NCBI RefSeq assembly: GCF_903946935.1 | Contig: NZ_CAJAXH010000285.1 | Coordinates: 1 to 49,488 of the forward strand | Length of the DNA: 49,488 nucleotides | From: an uncultured Thiodictyon sp. | GTDB lineage: Bacteria > Pseudomonadota > Gammaproteobacteria > Chromatiales > Chromatiaceae | Direction: 5' to 3' | Part shown: positions 43,207 to 49,488 of the stretch, piece after piece | How the letters are laid out: each line of letters starts with the position of its first letter | Numbering within the stretch: position 1 is the first letter of the stretch | Position numbers and translations under genes: made by a program | Notes under the pieces: generated by a model | What the model was told of the DNA's origin: nothing | The model's database searches: none | What the model saw: the letters and a program-made list of their open reading frames with translations, nothing else

Positions 43207-44376
43207 TCAGGTCCGCCCGGCCGCCGCCCCGATCGAGCGCCATGGAAACACCTCGACCCCCTCGCGTGTATAGCCGTCCTCGCCTCCATAGATCAGCCAG
43301 CCCGGCAAGGCGTCGTCGCCCGCGAAGGCGCGCCATTTCTCAATCCCGCGCAACCAGTCGCGGACCAGGGTGGCGCCCGACTTGATCTCCACTGGCTGCA
43401 GGTGCGTGCCCGACTCCAAGAGCAGGTCCACCTCGTTGCCGGTATTGTCCCGCCAGAACCAGAGCCCGGCCGGCCGGCCCGCGTTGAAGCGCTGTTTGAC
43501 GAATTCGCCGACCACCAGTGTCTCGAACAATGCACCCCGCTGCGGGTGGAGATTGAGCGCGGCGGCGTCCTTGATCCCGAGCAGGGCCGCAGCGAGCCCG
43601 GTGTCGAGGAAATAGAGCTTGGGCGTCTTGACCAACCGTTTACCGAAATTGCGGAAATAGGGCGGCAACAGCATCACCAGATAGCTCGCCTCCAATACGG
43701 AGAGCCAGTCCCGGACCGTGGTGTGCGAGATCCCGCAGTCGTTCGCCAGCGCCGACAGATTCAGCAATTGCCCGGTACGCGCGGCGCACAGCCGTACGAA
43801 CCGTTGGAAGAGTGCCAGGTCCCGCACCGCCAGCAATTGCCGCACATCGCGCTCCAGGTAGGTCGCAATATAGCTCGGGAACCAGTCGTCAGGTGCGAGC
43901 GGCCGGTCATAGAGCGGGGGATAGCCCCCGCGCCACAGAAAGGTATCCAGGTCCCCGGGCAGCAGCCCTGCCTCGGCCAACTCCGGCAACGAGAATGGCA
44001 GGAGTTCGATCCGTCCGACCCGCCCCGCCAGGGACTGGGTGATGCGCGACATGAGCCCGAACTGCTGCGAGCCCGTCAGCACGAAGTCCCCCATCCGTTG
44101 GCGGGCATCGACGAGCCCTTGCAGGTAGGACATCAGTTCGGGCGCCCGCTGCGCCTCGTCGATCACCGCCCCGTCCGGAAAGCGGGCCAGAAACCCCCGC
44201 GGGTCCACCAGGGCCGCCTCGCGCTGGTCCGGTTCCTCCAGCGAGACATAGGCGCGCCCGGCACGCAGCGACCGGGCCAGGGTGGTCTTGCCCGATTGCC
44301 GCGGGCCGGTGATCGCGAGGATCGGGAAGCCACGCGCGAGGCGCAGGGCGGTGTCGGTGGCATGTCGGGGGATCAT
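43207..44376 (-). CDS. AAA ATPase with DUF4143 domain
   Basis: 389 aa. The N-terminal AAA domain has Walker A GPRQSGKTT (24-32) and Walker B AVIDEAQ (70-76), followed by the FVLTGSQQF sensor segment. The C-terminal DUF4143 domain contains a PD-(D/E)XK-like pattern (GNEVDLLLE...PVEIKSG), typical of the family. Members are widespread, mobile and often located in accessory regions; their function is not settled, though a toxin-like or DNA-handling role has been suggested. An 11-bp inverted repeat sits just upstream of the ATG and could be an operator. The gene stands alone and points toward the GlgC-like gene. Confidence 0.92.
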   Translation of the reverse strand: MIPRHATDTALRLARGFPILAITGPRQSGKTTLARSLRAGRAYVSLEEPDQREAALVDPRGFLARFPDGAVIDEAQRAPELMSYLQGLVDARQRMGDFVLTGSQQFGLMSRITQSLAGRVGRIELLPFSLPELAEAGLLPGDLDTFLWRGGYPPLYDRPLAPDDWFPSYIATYLERDVRQLLAVRDLALFQRFVRLCAARTGQLLNLSALANDCGISHTTVRDWLSVLEASYLVMLLPPYFRNFGKRLVKTPKLYFLDTGLAAALLGIKDAAALNLHPQRGALFETLVVGEFVKQRFNAGRPAGLWFWRDNTGNEVDLLLESGTHLQPVEIKSGATLVRDWLRGIEKWRAFAGDDALPGWLIYGGEDGYTREGVEVFPWRSIGAAAGRT

Positions 44377-44384
44377 GTGGCGAG

Positions 44385-44419
44385 TTTACAAATTGAAAGT
44401 TGCAGTTGCAATCTGTAAA
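44385..44419 (-). promoter_or_regulatory. Inverted repeat upstream of the DUF4143 ATPase
   Basis: TTTACAAATTG (44385-44395) and CAATCTGTAAA (44409-44419) match at 10 of 11 positions with a 13-nt spacer. It begins 9 bp before the ATG and is much more AT-rich than its surroundings, as expected of an operator or promoter. Confidence 0.4.
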
Positions 44420-44503
44420 ACCGCGGTCTTGGCCTAAGTTTAGCACATCGGATTATTTGTATCTTAAGATCATGCGCTTATCGCGTATGGCCATGGAGTG
44501 GGT

Positions 44504-44952
44504 GTGACCGCGCTCGCACCCTGCGGGCGCTTCGATCCAGCCCCCGGCCGTCTGCCGGGCGCGGTCGCCTACCCGCTCTTCCGGGGCGACGATTGGCTGG
44601 CGACCTCGGGCCTCTCCATCACGACCGCACTGGAGGCCGCCGCGCCGAACACCCGGATCGCCTAGCAGCCTGTCGGACTTGATGGCGTAACCGATTGATT
44701 AAACAGGAAAACGACTTTTTGGCGCAAAAGAGGAAACTCTTTGCATTCAATCGGTTGCATCACTAAGTCCGACAGCCTGCTAGGCCTGAGATTGGGCGGT
44801 CTTCCGGACCTGGGCGCCGGGTCGGGCGGCGGTTTGGTATCCGGACGAGCGCGACCGCATCCGCCTCCCGACCCGGCCGGAACTGCTGGTGCGGTTCGTG
44901 ACCGACATGCTGGGTGGTTATGTCGGCTACCTCGTGCTGGCCGTCGCTTCAA
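44504..44952 (+). pseudogene. Gene relics interrupted by MITE copy 3
   Basis: The left part (44504-44665) translates as a plausible 53-aa piece (GAVAYPLFRGDDWLATSGL...) ending at the TAG within CTAG. Right of the MITE, another frame with native-looking codons (about 44794-44966) reads DWAVFRTWAPGRAAVWYPDE and continues to RFVTDMLGGYVGYLVL. Neither is recognised and neither has a proper start. They look like remains of one or two decayed genes; the boundaries given are approximate. Confidence 0.4.
44662..44783. mobile_element. 122-bp MITE with CTAG ends, copy 3
   Basis: Bounded by CTAG at 44662-44665 and 44780-44783. It appears base-for-base the same as copy 2 at 21916 and differs from copy 1 at one position. 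It is inserted in a region of gene relics. Confidence 0.85.
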
Positions 44953-45016
44953 TTGGCGGGAAATAGGTATACTGCCCGCGAAATGCCCAGCTAAAACATC
45001 TGATTTGGAGCGCATC

Positions 45017-45142
45017 ATGATTGTGGTGACAGCGTTCGAAGCCCAAAACCGCTTCGGGGATCTGATCGATCAGGCACAACGGGAGCCCATCAAACGTTCC
45101 TGGTCGGGATTCGCTGACGGCTACTCCAAACGCTCGTCCTGA
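45017..45142 (+). pseudogene. Truncated Phd/YefM-type antitoxin
   Basis: 41 codons with a good ribosome binding site (TTTGGAG, 6 nt before the ATG). The first 25 residues, starting MIVVTAFEAQNRFGDLIDQ, are clearly the N-terminus of a Phd-type antitoxin. The remainder does not continue the family pattern (the expected I-T-R-H-G-R-P stretch is missing), so the gene has been recombined or deleted. No toxin follows. It lies next to the MITE and the HipA/HIRAN operon. Confidence 0.7.
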
Positions 45143-45195
45143 TCGATTTCGCAGCGCCAGTGACAGTTTATTTGGATTAGAGGAATTCACGGGGC

Positions 45196-45242
45196 AGACC
45201 ACATTCTTGTGCTGCCGTGAGAAAAGCACGAAATTGTGGTCT
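45196..45242 (-). terminator. Imperfect hairpin after the HIRAN gene
   Basis: AGACCACATTCTTGTGCT (45196-45213) and AGCACGAAATTGTGGTCT (45225-45242) pair at 15 of 18 positions. It begins 12 nt beyond the stop of the minus-strand operon and may end its transcript. Confidence 0.45.
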
Positions 45243-45253
45243 CTCCCCGGTAT

Positions 45254-46006
45254 TCAATGGGGTGCAGGGCTGGTAGGCGTCGAGATCGGCCGGTACTGTC
45301 CGTCCTTGCAAGGCGAAAACGCTGCCGGCCAGGGCGCGGAGAGTTTACACAACAGGCGGTATTGCATGGGCGCGTCCTGGTTGACGCGTTCCACGGTGAC
45401 CATGACGGCCTCGGCCCCTGCCAGTTGAATGAGTCGAGTCCAGTCGGCGGCGTAATAACGCGGCACATAGCCGACAATGGACACGGGGTCACCGGTGCGC
45501 AACATAAGCGCCATGCAATCGATAGGATTCTGAAGATCGTGAAGAAGGTGAAGCCGTTCCCCGACATCCAGGGAGCCAATCCGTGCCTGATTTTCCGCGG
45601 CCAGATGCCGCAGCCCGCGCCCGAAGAAATAGACCACGTAGCAGCGATCCGCCGTCGCCTCGGGGTAGGGGATCAGCTCGATCGTGTCCGTCGCCCGTAA
45701 GCCGCCCGTCCGCGCCAACTCATCAAGTGCGTCATGGTCCGCCGCGGATAGGCCAAGCCAATTAAGATAGTCCCGATACTCCGGCCGCGATTTCGGCAGC
45801 ACGCGGTTCGCGAACAGCGGAAACAACTCATTGGAGATGTATTGGGATTCGAGGTTTGTCATCCGCCCGAAGGGGGTGAAGCCAGGAAGATCACGCGCTC
45901 CCTCGGTGTAGACGAAACGGTAGCTGCCATTCTCCCGGGTCAGTCTCGCCACGGGCGCCCAGCAGCGTGAGTCATGATCCTGCACGGCCACGAATAATGC
46001 TTTCAT
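45254..46006 (-). CDS. HIRAN-type partner of the HipA-like kinase
   Basis: 250 aa. The first 90 residues (VAVQDHDSRCWAPVARL..., then LPGFTPFGRM and ELFPLFANRVLPKSRPEY) resemble the N-terminal subdomain of HipA-like proteins. The region around 165-215 (DPVSIVGYVPRYYAADW) resembles a HIRAN domain, which in other proteins binds DNA 3' ends. So the parts of a HipA-type protein appear split over two genes, this one and the kinase upstream. The ATG overlaps the kinase stop by 4 nt (ATGA), so the two are coupled. It is the last gene of the operon and precedes a hairpin. The role is unknown; toxin-antitoxin or defence functions are plausible. Confidence 0.8.
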   Translation of the reverse strand: MKALFVAVQDHDSRCWAPVARLTRENGSYRFVYTEGARDLPGFTPFGRMTNLESQYISNELFPLFANRVLPKSRPEYRDYLNWLGLSAADHDALDELARTGGLRATDTIELIPYPEATADRCYVVYFFGRGLRHLAAENQARIGSLDVGERLHLLHDLQNPIDCMALMLRTGDPVSIVGYVPRYYAADWTRLIQLAGAEAVMVTVERVNQDAPMQYRLLCKLSAPWPAAFSPCKDGQYRPISTPTSPAPH

Positions 46007-46926
46007 ATCAATGCTTCCGATGGAAGATGCAGCAAGCGGTCCCGGTTCGCCGAGAGCAGGCGTAGGGCGAAGTCTCGGGCGGGCTGCGTCATGAAATCCC
46101 CCGGCACCTCGTTCAAGATGGTCTCAAAGTGGGCGGAATCCAGCCCGTCGAGGCACTCGAGCCAGTACGCGGCGGCACTCGGATTAGCCCACAAGGCATG
46201 TGTGAAGGCATCCAGTGTAGACAAGGCCTTCTTACTCGTGTGCGTCTCGTAAAGTCCCGAGGTGGCCCGCGCAGCGTAAGCCCTCACGCTGCGCCCGGAA
46301 TCCCTGGTCGTCAGCCGCTCGATCCGGACCTCGTCGGTCTCGTTGCGCCCGAGGCTGGACGCGTGGTCGAAGGTCGGGGCGAGGGTAAGTCCATGCCTCG
46401 CCGAGTTTATCAGGCCCCAATTTTCGTGGTGCCGATCCTGGTTGCCAATCAGGGCGTCGAGCAGCAGGTATCCGACAAACACCCCAACGGCGTCAGCCAC
46501 TGCTGTTGGGCAGGTCCAGCCGGATGGAGTTCCCGCACCGGTTGCCCCGAGGACCGCCAGAACCCGTCGCACCGTGTGCTGCCGAACCCGAAAGCGCCCG
46601 GCCTCCGCGTAGTCCGGAAAGTTCTTCGCCAACAGTTCGTTCCCCAGGATCAAACGCGCCTCCTGGGGGACCAACGACGGAGAGACGACGCCGAGACGCC
46701 CCCGCCAGACTGCGAGGTCGTACTCGGCATGGGGCAATCCCAGCAGCCGCGCCACTTCGCAGGCCACCTTCTCGGCCCAGTGCTCGCCGCTACCCGGATA
46801 GCCCTCCTTGAACAGAACCCAGGCGCCGTCCGCTGCACGAAACCAGAATTTTTCCTTGGTGCCCAGTTGCTCCAACTGGGCCGAGGCCATTTCCGGAACC
46901 TGGATGACTGGATAGGTCATGGACAT
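46003..46926 (-). CDS. HipA/CtkA-like protein kinase
   Basis: 307 aa from the ATG at 46926; a GTG at 46929 and an ATG at 46920 are alternatives. It has a HipA-type kinase core: LFKEG with ATP-binding K40, HWAEKVA with E52, the catalytic loop GNQDRHHENWG (161-171, D164 and N169), and FDHASSLG with metal-binding D187. This is the pattern of CtkA-like Ser/Thr kinases, which lack HipA's N-terminal subdomain; that part seems to be encoded by the next gene. HipA-type kinases phosphorylate translation factors such as tRNA synthetases and slow growth. Here no HipB antitoxin is adjacent. It begins 7 nt after the stop of the T5orf172 fusion gene and overlaps the HIRAN gene by 4 nt, so it is the middle gene of an operon. 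Confidence 0.88.
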   Translation of the reverse strand: MSMTYPVIQVPEMASAQLEQLGTKEKFWFRAADGAWVLFKEGYPGSGEHWAEKVACEVARLLGLPHAEYDLAVWRGRLGVVSPSLVPQEARLILGNELLAKNFPDYAEAGRFRVRQHTVRRVLAVLGATGAGTPSGWTCPTAVADAVGVFVGYLLLDALIGNQDRHHENWGLINSARHGLTLAPTFDHASSLGRNETDEVRIERLTTRDSGRSVRAYAARATSGLYETHTSKKALSTLDAFTHALWANPSAAAYWLECLDGLDSAHFETILNEVPGDFMTQPARDFALRLLSANRDRLLHLPSEALI

Positions 46927-46933
46927 CACGAGA

Positions 46934-48721
46934 CTACCATCGTCCTTCTGCCTCTTCCCCCCTCCTCTCGGCCTCCGTAATCTTCCCCTCCCTCACATAC
47001 CGATCCAGCAGTTCTTTCCTCCCCTCCCCACCCCTCAGCATCTTCCGCGCAAGCGCCAGCCCCTCAGTATCCGTGAGTTTGAACTGCACTCCCTTTCGCG
47101 CGAACTCCTGACCCAGTGGACTTGCACGCCAAGCCGCTTTTGCTTCTCCGGCGATCCTCCCCAACAGTCCACTCGGCTTCGCTTGCTCCCTCTCCGTCGC
47201 GTGTTCGACAAAATAGGCCAGCGTCTCTCGCTGCTTCAATGTCATCACTTCGAGGGGAGGCCCCTTCATCTGTTCCAAACCTATCGCTGTATCTGCCGTC
47301 ACTAGCGCACGTCTCACCGCTGCATCTCCATTCTGCGCTTGCCTCCCCAACTGCTCATGCAGTGCGCGCCATCCCCGGTTAATCACTCCAAGATCTCCGG
47401 AGTGCGTCCCCTCATGCCACAGCACCGCCTCCAGATTATCGGCCGTGTTCCAAATAATGATGCTGTGGTCACCAAAGTCGTAGGCCGACCGCCAGCCTGC
47501 GGACTTATACTCCTTCCGAGCGTCTTTCAACTTGATGAAGCCGCTCTTTTCCATTCGTTGGAGAACCCTCGGTTTAATCGCACGCTCAAGCTCTTTCCTT
47601 ATTTCTTCAATCTCGCGAGGGTGTATCTTATGGGCAAAGACTAACGTGTCTCCGACTCGAGACTCCTGACCGTCCCTAAGAGGTTCGCTCATCTCGGCAT
47701 CACCGGGTTGCCGAAGAAATAATTCGTCGTTCGGGAATGCGATGCGACAGTACCGCTGTACGGATTGGCCGAACGTTGTTCTTTTAAGATCAAGCCAGTT
47801 CCGGGGGTCCGATATCTCCCTCATTTGCTTCTGATATTCACCCTCAATTCCCAGGAAGCTCTTTATGCGGTCCACGGTAGTCTGTTGACAAGAATAGGAT
47901 TCCTCGAATTGCGTTTTCCACTGAGGCAGCCCTAATAGTCTGCGCAATTGCCTCTGCAAATCCTCCATTTCCCAATAGGTCCGCCCCGCCACTATCTCGT
48001 CAACCGAGAAAACACGGTTCACGAGAATGCGATAGTCGGAACGGTTGCCCGTATCTGCGGCTCGATATGTTTTCTCCTCTTGCGCCCACTCATCCGCTTC
48101 CGCCCTCGTCGGCATTGCTCTATGTTCTTCGAGGAAAGTCTTAATCCAGTCGTATATCGCGACCGGCTTTAGATGGCGTGCCGAAGCGGATCGCATCGCA
48201 CTTAGGAACCACGCTTCAGTGAATACAGGTAGTGCGCCGCATGCGTCACGCGGCCTATCCCCTGCCTTAGAATCAAAGTGGCGCCAGATAATCGTCAAGA
48301 GAGCGTCGAGAGCGTTCTTTTCCGTAGCAATTATCAGTCTTCTCTCGTTGGCGAGAAACGAGTGGAACTTCTCCCGTTCGTCTCTATCTCTTTTCGCTGC
48401 CTCTCGGGACTCTAGGTCGCCTTCTTCGTACAACAGGTGCGTTTCCGTCCGTTGCGCAATGTCCAGAATGCAGAATATGGCCTGTTCGACGCTAATACGG
48501 AAGAATTCTTTGGCCTCATTGTAAAGTACGAGCGATTTATGCGCTCGTTGCTCAAGCACATCTGGGCGGTCGACGAATGCGCAATACTCCACGACAAACT
48601 TGTGAGGCAGCCCCGTTCCATCTAGCTCCTCCGCACGAATTTCCGGATGCTTTGTCGAATAGCCGATTTTTACCAGTCCAGGCATTGCCTTGTTGGACAT
48701 GACGTAAACGAAGCCTTTCAT
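46934..48721 (-). CDS. T5orf172 (GIY-YIG-like) protein fused to a HExxH domain
   Basis: 595 aa. Residues 1-90 match the T5orf172/MUG113 branch of GIY-YIG nucleases: FVYVMSNKAMPGLVKIGYS (4-22), R29 in EIRAEEL, VLEQRAHKSL with E57, and KEFFRI. Residues 100-370 are charged and helical, and unrecognised. Residues 410-510 contain LWHEGTHSGDLG, an HExxH zinc-site motif (436-440), and a downstream ETLAYFVEH (E499) that could be a third ligand. This part resembles the metallopeptidase-like domain of large polyvalent proteins in phages and conjugative elements. Codon use is clearly AT-richer than in the core genes, suggesting transfer. It is the first gene of the operon with the HipA-like kinase and HIRAN genes. 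The ATG has only a weak ribosome binding site. Confidence 0.8.
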   Translation of the reverse strand: MKGFVYVMSNKAMPGLVKIGYSTKHPEIRAEELDGTGLPHKFVVEYCAFVDRPDVLEQRAHKSLVLYNEAKEFFRISVEQAIFCILDIAQRTETHLLYEEGDLESREAAKRDRDEREKFHSFLANERRLIIATEKNALDALLTIIWRHFDSKAGDRPRDACGALPVFTEAWFLSAMRSASARHLKPVAIYDWIKTFLEEHRAMPTRAEADEWAQEEKTYRAADTGNRSDYRILVNRVFSVDEIVAGRTYWEMEDLQRQLRRLLGLPQWKTQFEESYSCQQTTVDRIKSFLGIEGEYQKQMREISDPRNWLDLKRTTFGQSVQRYCRIAFPNDELFLRQPGDAEMSEPLRDGQESRVGDTLVFAHKIHPREIEEIRKELERAIKPRVLQRMEKSGFIKLKDARKEYKSAGWRSAYDFGDHSIIIWNTADNLEAVLWHEGTHSGDLGVINRGWRALHEQLGRQAQNGDAAVRRALVTADTAIGLEQMKGPPLEVMTLKQRETLAYFVEHATEREQAKPSGLLGRIAGEAKAAWRASPLGQEFARKGVQFKLTDTEGLALARKMLRGGEGRKELLDRYVREGKITEAERRGEEAEGRW

Positions 48722-48921
48722 ACCGGTGACGCTCGGTTAAGATTTCTGCGATAAGCCGCCCGGCTCAATTTATTTCGGCCAGCGGAGAAAAATCTAATTG
48801 AGATCGGCCCCCTTTCTCAGTTGATCGTCTGGCGGATTAAGTAAGCGTTCGCCCAAAACTGCGTGGTAGCCAGAGGCGTTAAAAGGAACAGGTTCTTACG
48901 CTCCGGGCTTTCGATATTTTT
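48722..48921. other. AT-rich spacer upstream of the T5orf172 operon
   Basis: About 200 bp, clearly AT-richer than the window average, likely containing the operon promoter. No clear -35/-10 pair or palindrome stood out. No credible gene is present. Confidence 0.4.
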
Positions 48922-49185
48922 CTAGAAAGCTTCAAAGGCAGCGCCGGACGAAAACTGGTCTGCGACTGCTGATTTAGCGATCCGGAGGTAAGTGTCTTCG
49001 TTTGCTATGTATCGATTGTCGGCAGCCATCATTAACCCCTTGAAACCTAACGCCTGCGATGTGTGAAGCAGGTATCTTCTTGCCTTCTTTGAAAGCACCT
49101 CGTCCATCGCTTCTTGTTGTTCATCATAATCTTCTTCCGCGTCAGGTTCGCCGGGTGCAGGGTCGTAATCCGCTACCTTGGGCAC
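48922..49185 (-). CDS. Small acidic hypothetical protein
   Basis: 87 codons from a GTG at 49185 without a visible ribosome binding site; the frame remains open upstream, so the true start may be further right. The first third is strongly acidic (GEPDAEEDYDEQQEAMDEVL), and a helical part (KARRYLLHTSQALGFKGLM) follows. No family is recognised. It is on the same strand as the T5orf172 operon but 200 bp upstream, with similar AT-rich codon use, so it may belong to the same transferred block. It could be a regulator or a remnant of a longer gene. Confidence 0.45.
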   Translation of the reverse strand: MPKVADYDPAPGEPDAEEDYDEQQEAMDEVLSKKARRYLLHTSQALGFKGLMMAADNRYIANEDTYLRIAKSAVADQFSSGAAFEAF

Positions 49186-49488
49186 GATGGGTCGAAGAAG
49201 ACCGTGGCCGCCTGCTCGAACGTCCCCCCGGCGTGGCGTCCGGGATTTGCCGCAGGGCCTTGGTCGTGGCTCCGGCCACCGGAGGTTGAGGTTTTAGCCG
49301 GCCAAGCCTGCGTACCTTACGGATTTTAGATGGTGATCACGAAAACTGCCACCGGCTAACGGCCATGGAAGGGGGGCCTGCCACCCCTGACCATGAAAGT
49401 CTTTCAGGCTAACGGGGCGCTCCTGCGCCCGCTCGTGGTTTTCGCGTGAAACCTACTTCACAGACATCGGCTTACGGCGACTTTCACG
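49186..49488. other. Right edge without a convincing gene
   Basis: Short frames exist, but none has both a start signal and familiar content. GGCTAACGG occurs twice (near 49354 and 49408), and a small hairpin, GGGCGC-TCCT-GCGCCC, lies at 49415-49430. A gene may continue beyond the edge. Confidence 0.35.

Noticed and set aside
49350-49430. GGCTAACGG repeats and hairpin at the right edge as an integron attC site
   Set aside because: The core boxes do not fit the RYYYAAC/GTTRRRY pattern and no integrase is visible.

Overview
The window looks like a piece of a high-GC gammaproteobacterial chromosome, most likely from the purple sulfur bacteria (Chromatiales/Chromatiaceae). This is an inference from the conserved run lepA-lepB-DUF4845-rnc-era-recO-pdxJ, an N-acetylglutaminylglutamine-type amidotransferase, a bacterial glycogen pathway, several c-di-GMP signalling proteins, and dispersed GC-rich intergenic palindromes. 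No rRNA, tRNA or CRISPR array was seen by eye.

Layout. 0-1.6 kb: a TIR-domain protein, a partner gene cut by the window edge, and a short orphan Phd-type antitoxin. 1.7-9.1 kb: Fe superoxide dismutase, an osmolyte-type asparagine synthetase, an AT-richer murB, and a translationally coupled pair of glycogen synthase and GH13 enzyme. 9.2-25.4 kb: signalling and envelope genes. These are three GGDEF/EAL proteins, a Sel1 protein, an inositol-monophosphatase-family enzyme, a soluble lytic transglycosylase, a secreted beta-helix protein and a CheB-CheR-PAS fusion. 25.7-29 kb: dnaB carrying two inteins. 29.5-31.7 kb: a secreted protein of six near-identical repeats. 31.8-35 kb: a methyltransferase, carbonic anhydrase, an XPF/ERCC4-type nuclease and glyoxalase II. 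35.2-41.7 kb: the core translation, secretion, RNA-processing and repair cluster. 41.8-43 kb: a GlgC-like protein whose catalytic motifs are eroded. 43.2-49.5 kb: an accessory region with a DUF4143 ATPase, gene relics, and a minus-strand three-gene operon. The operon encodes a T5orf172 (GIY-YIG-like)/HExxH fusion protein, a HipA-like kinase and a HIRAN-type partner.

The strongest candidate for an undescribed system is that last operon (45254-48721). Its genes are 7 nt apart (or less) and 4 nt overlapping, and its first gene is visibly richer in A+T than the core genes. Other notable signals are the two inteins in dnaB, one with a helix-turn-helix inside its homing endonuclease, and the pseudoenzyme-like GlgC. 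Three copies of a 122-bp MITE with CTAG ends are present, as is a family of non-coding elements that share a core but carry different inverted arms. A possible three-way-junction leader RNA lies before the CheB-CheR gene, and two secreted proteins share a C-terminal motif.

How the parts fit: glgA, the GH13 enzyme and the GlgC-like protein belong to glucan storage, although the loci are 32 kb apart. The GGDEF/EAL and CheB-CheR proteins belong to sensory control. Lytic transglycosylase and MurB act on peptidoglycan. The flanking regions carry defence-like genes (TIR, HipA/HIRAN, Phd, DUF4143 ATPase) and mobile repeats. All calls come from reading the sequence; no database search was run.
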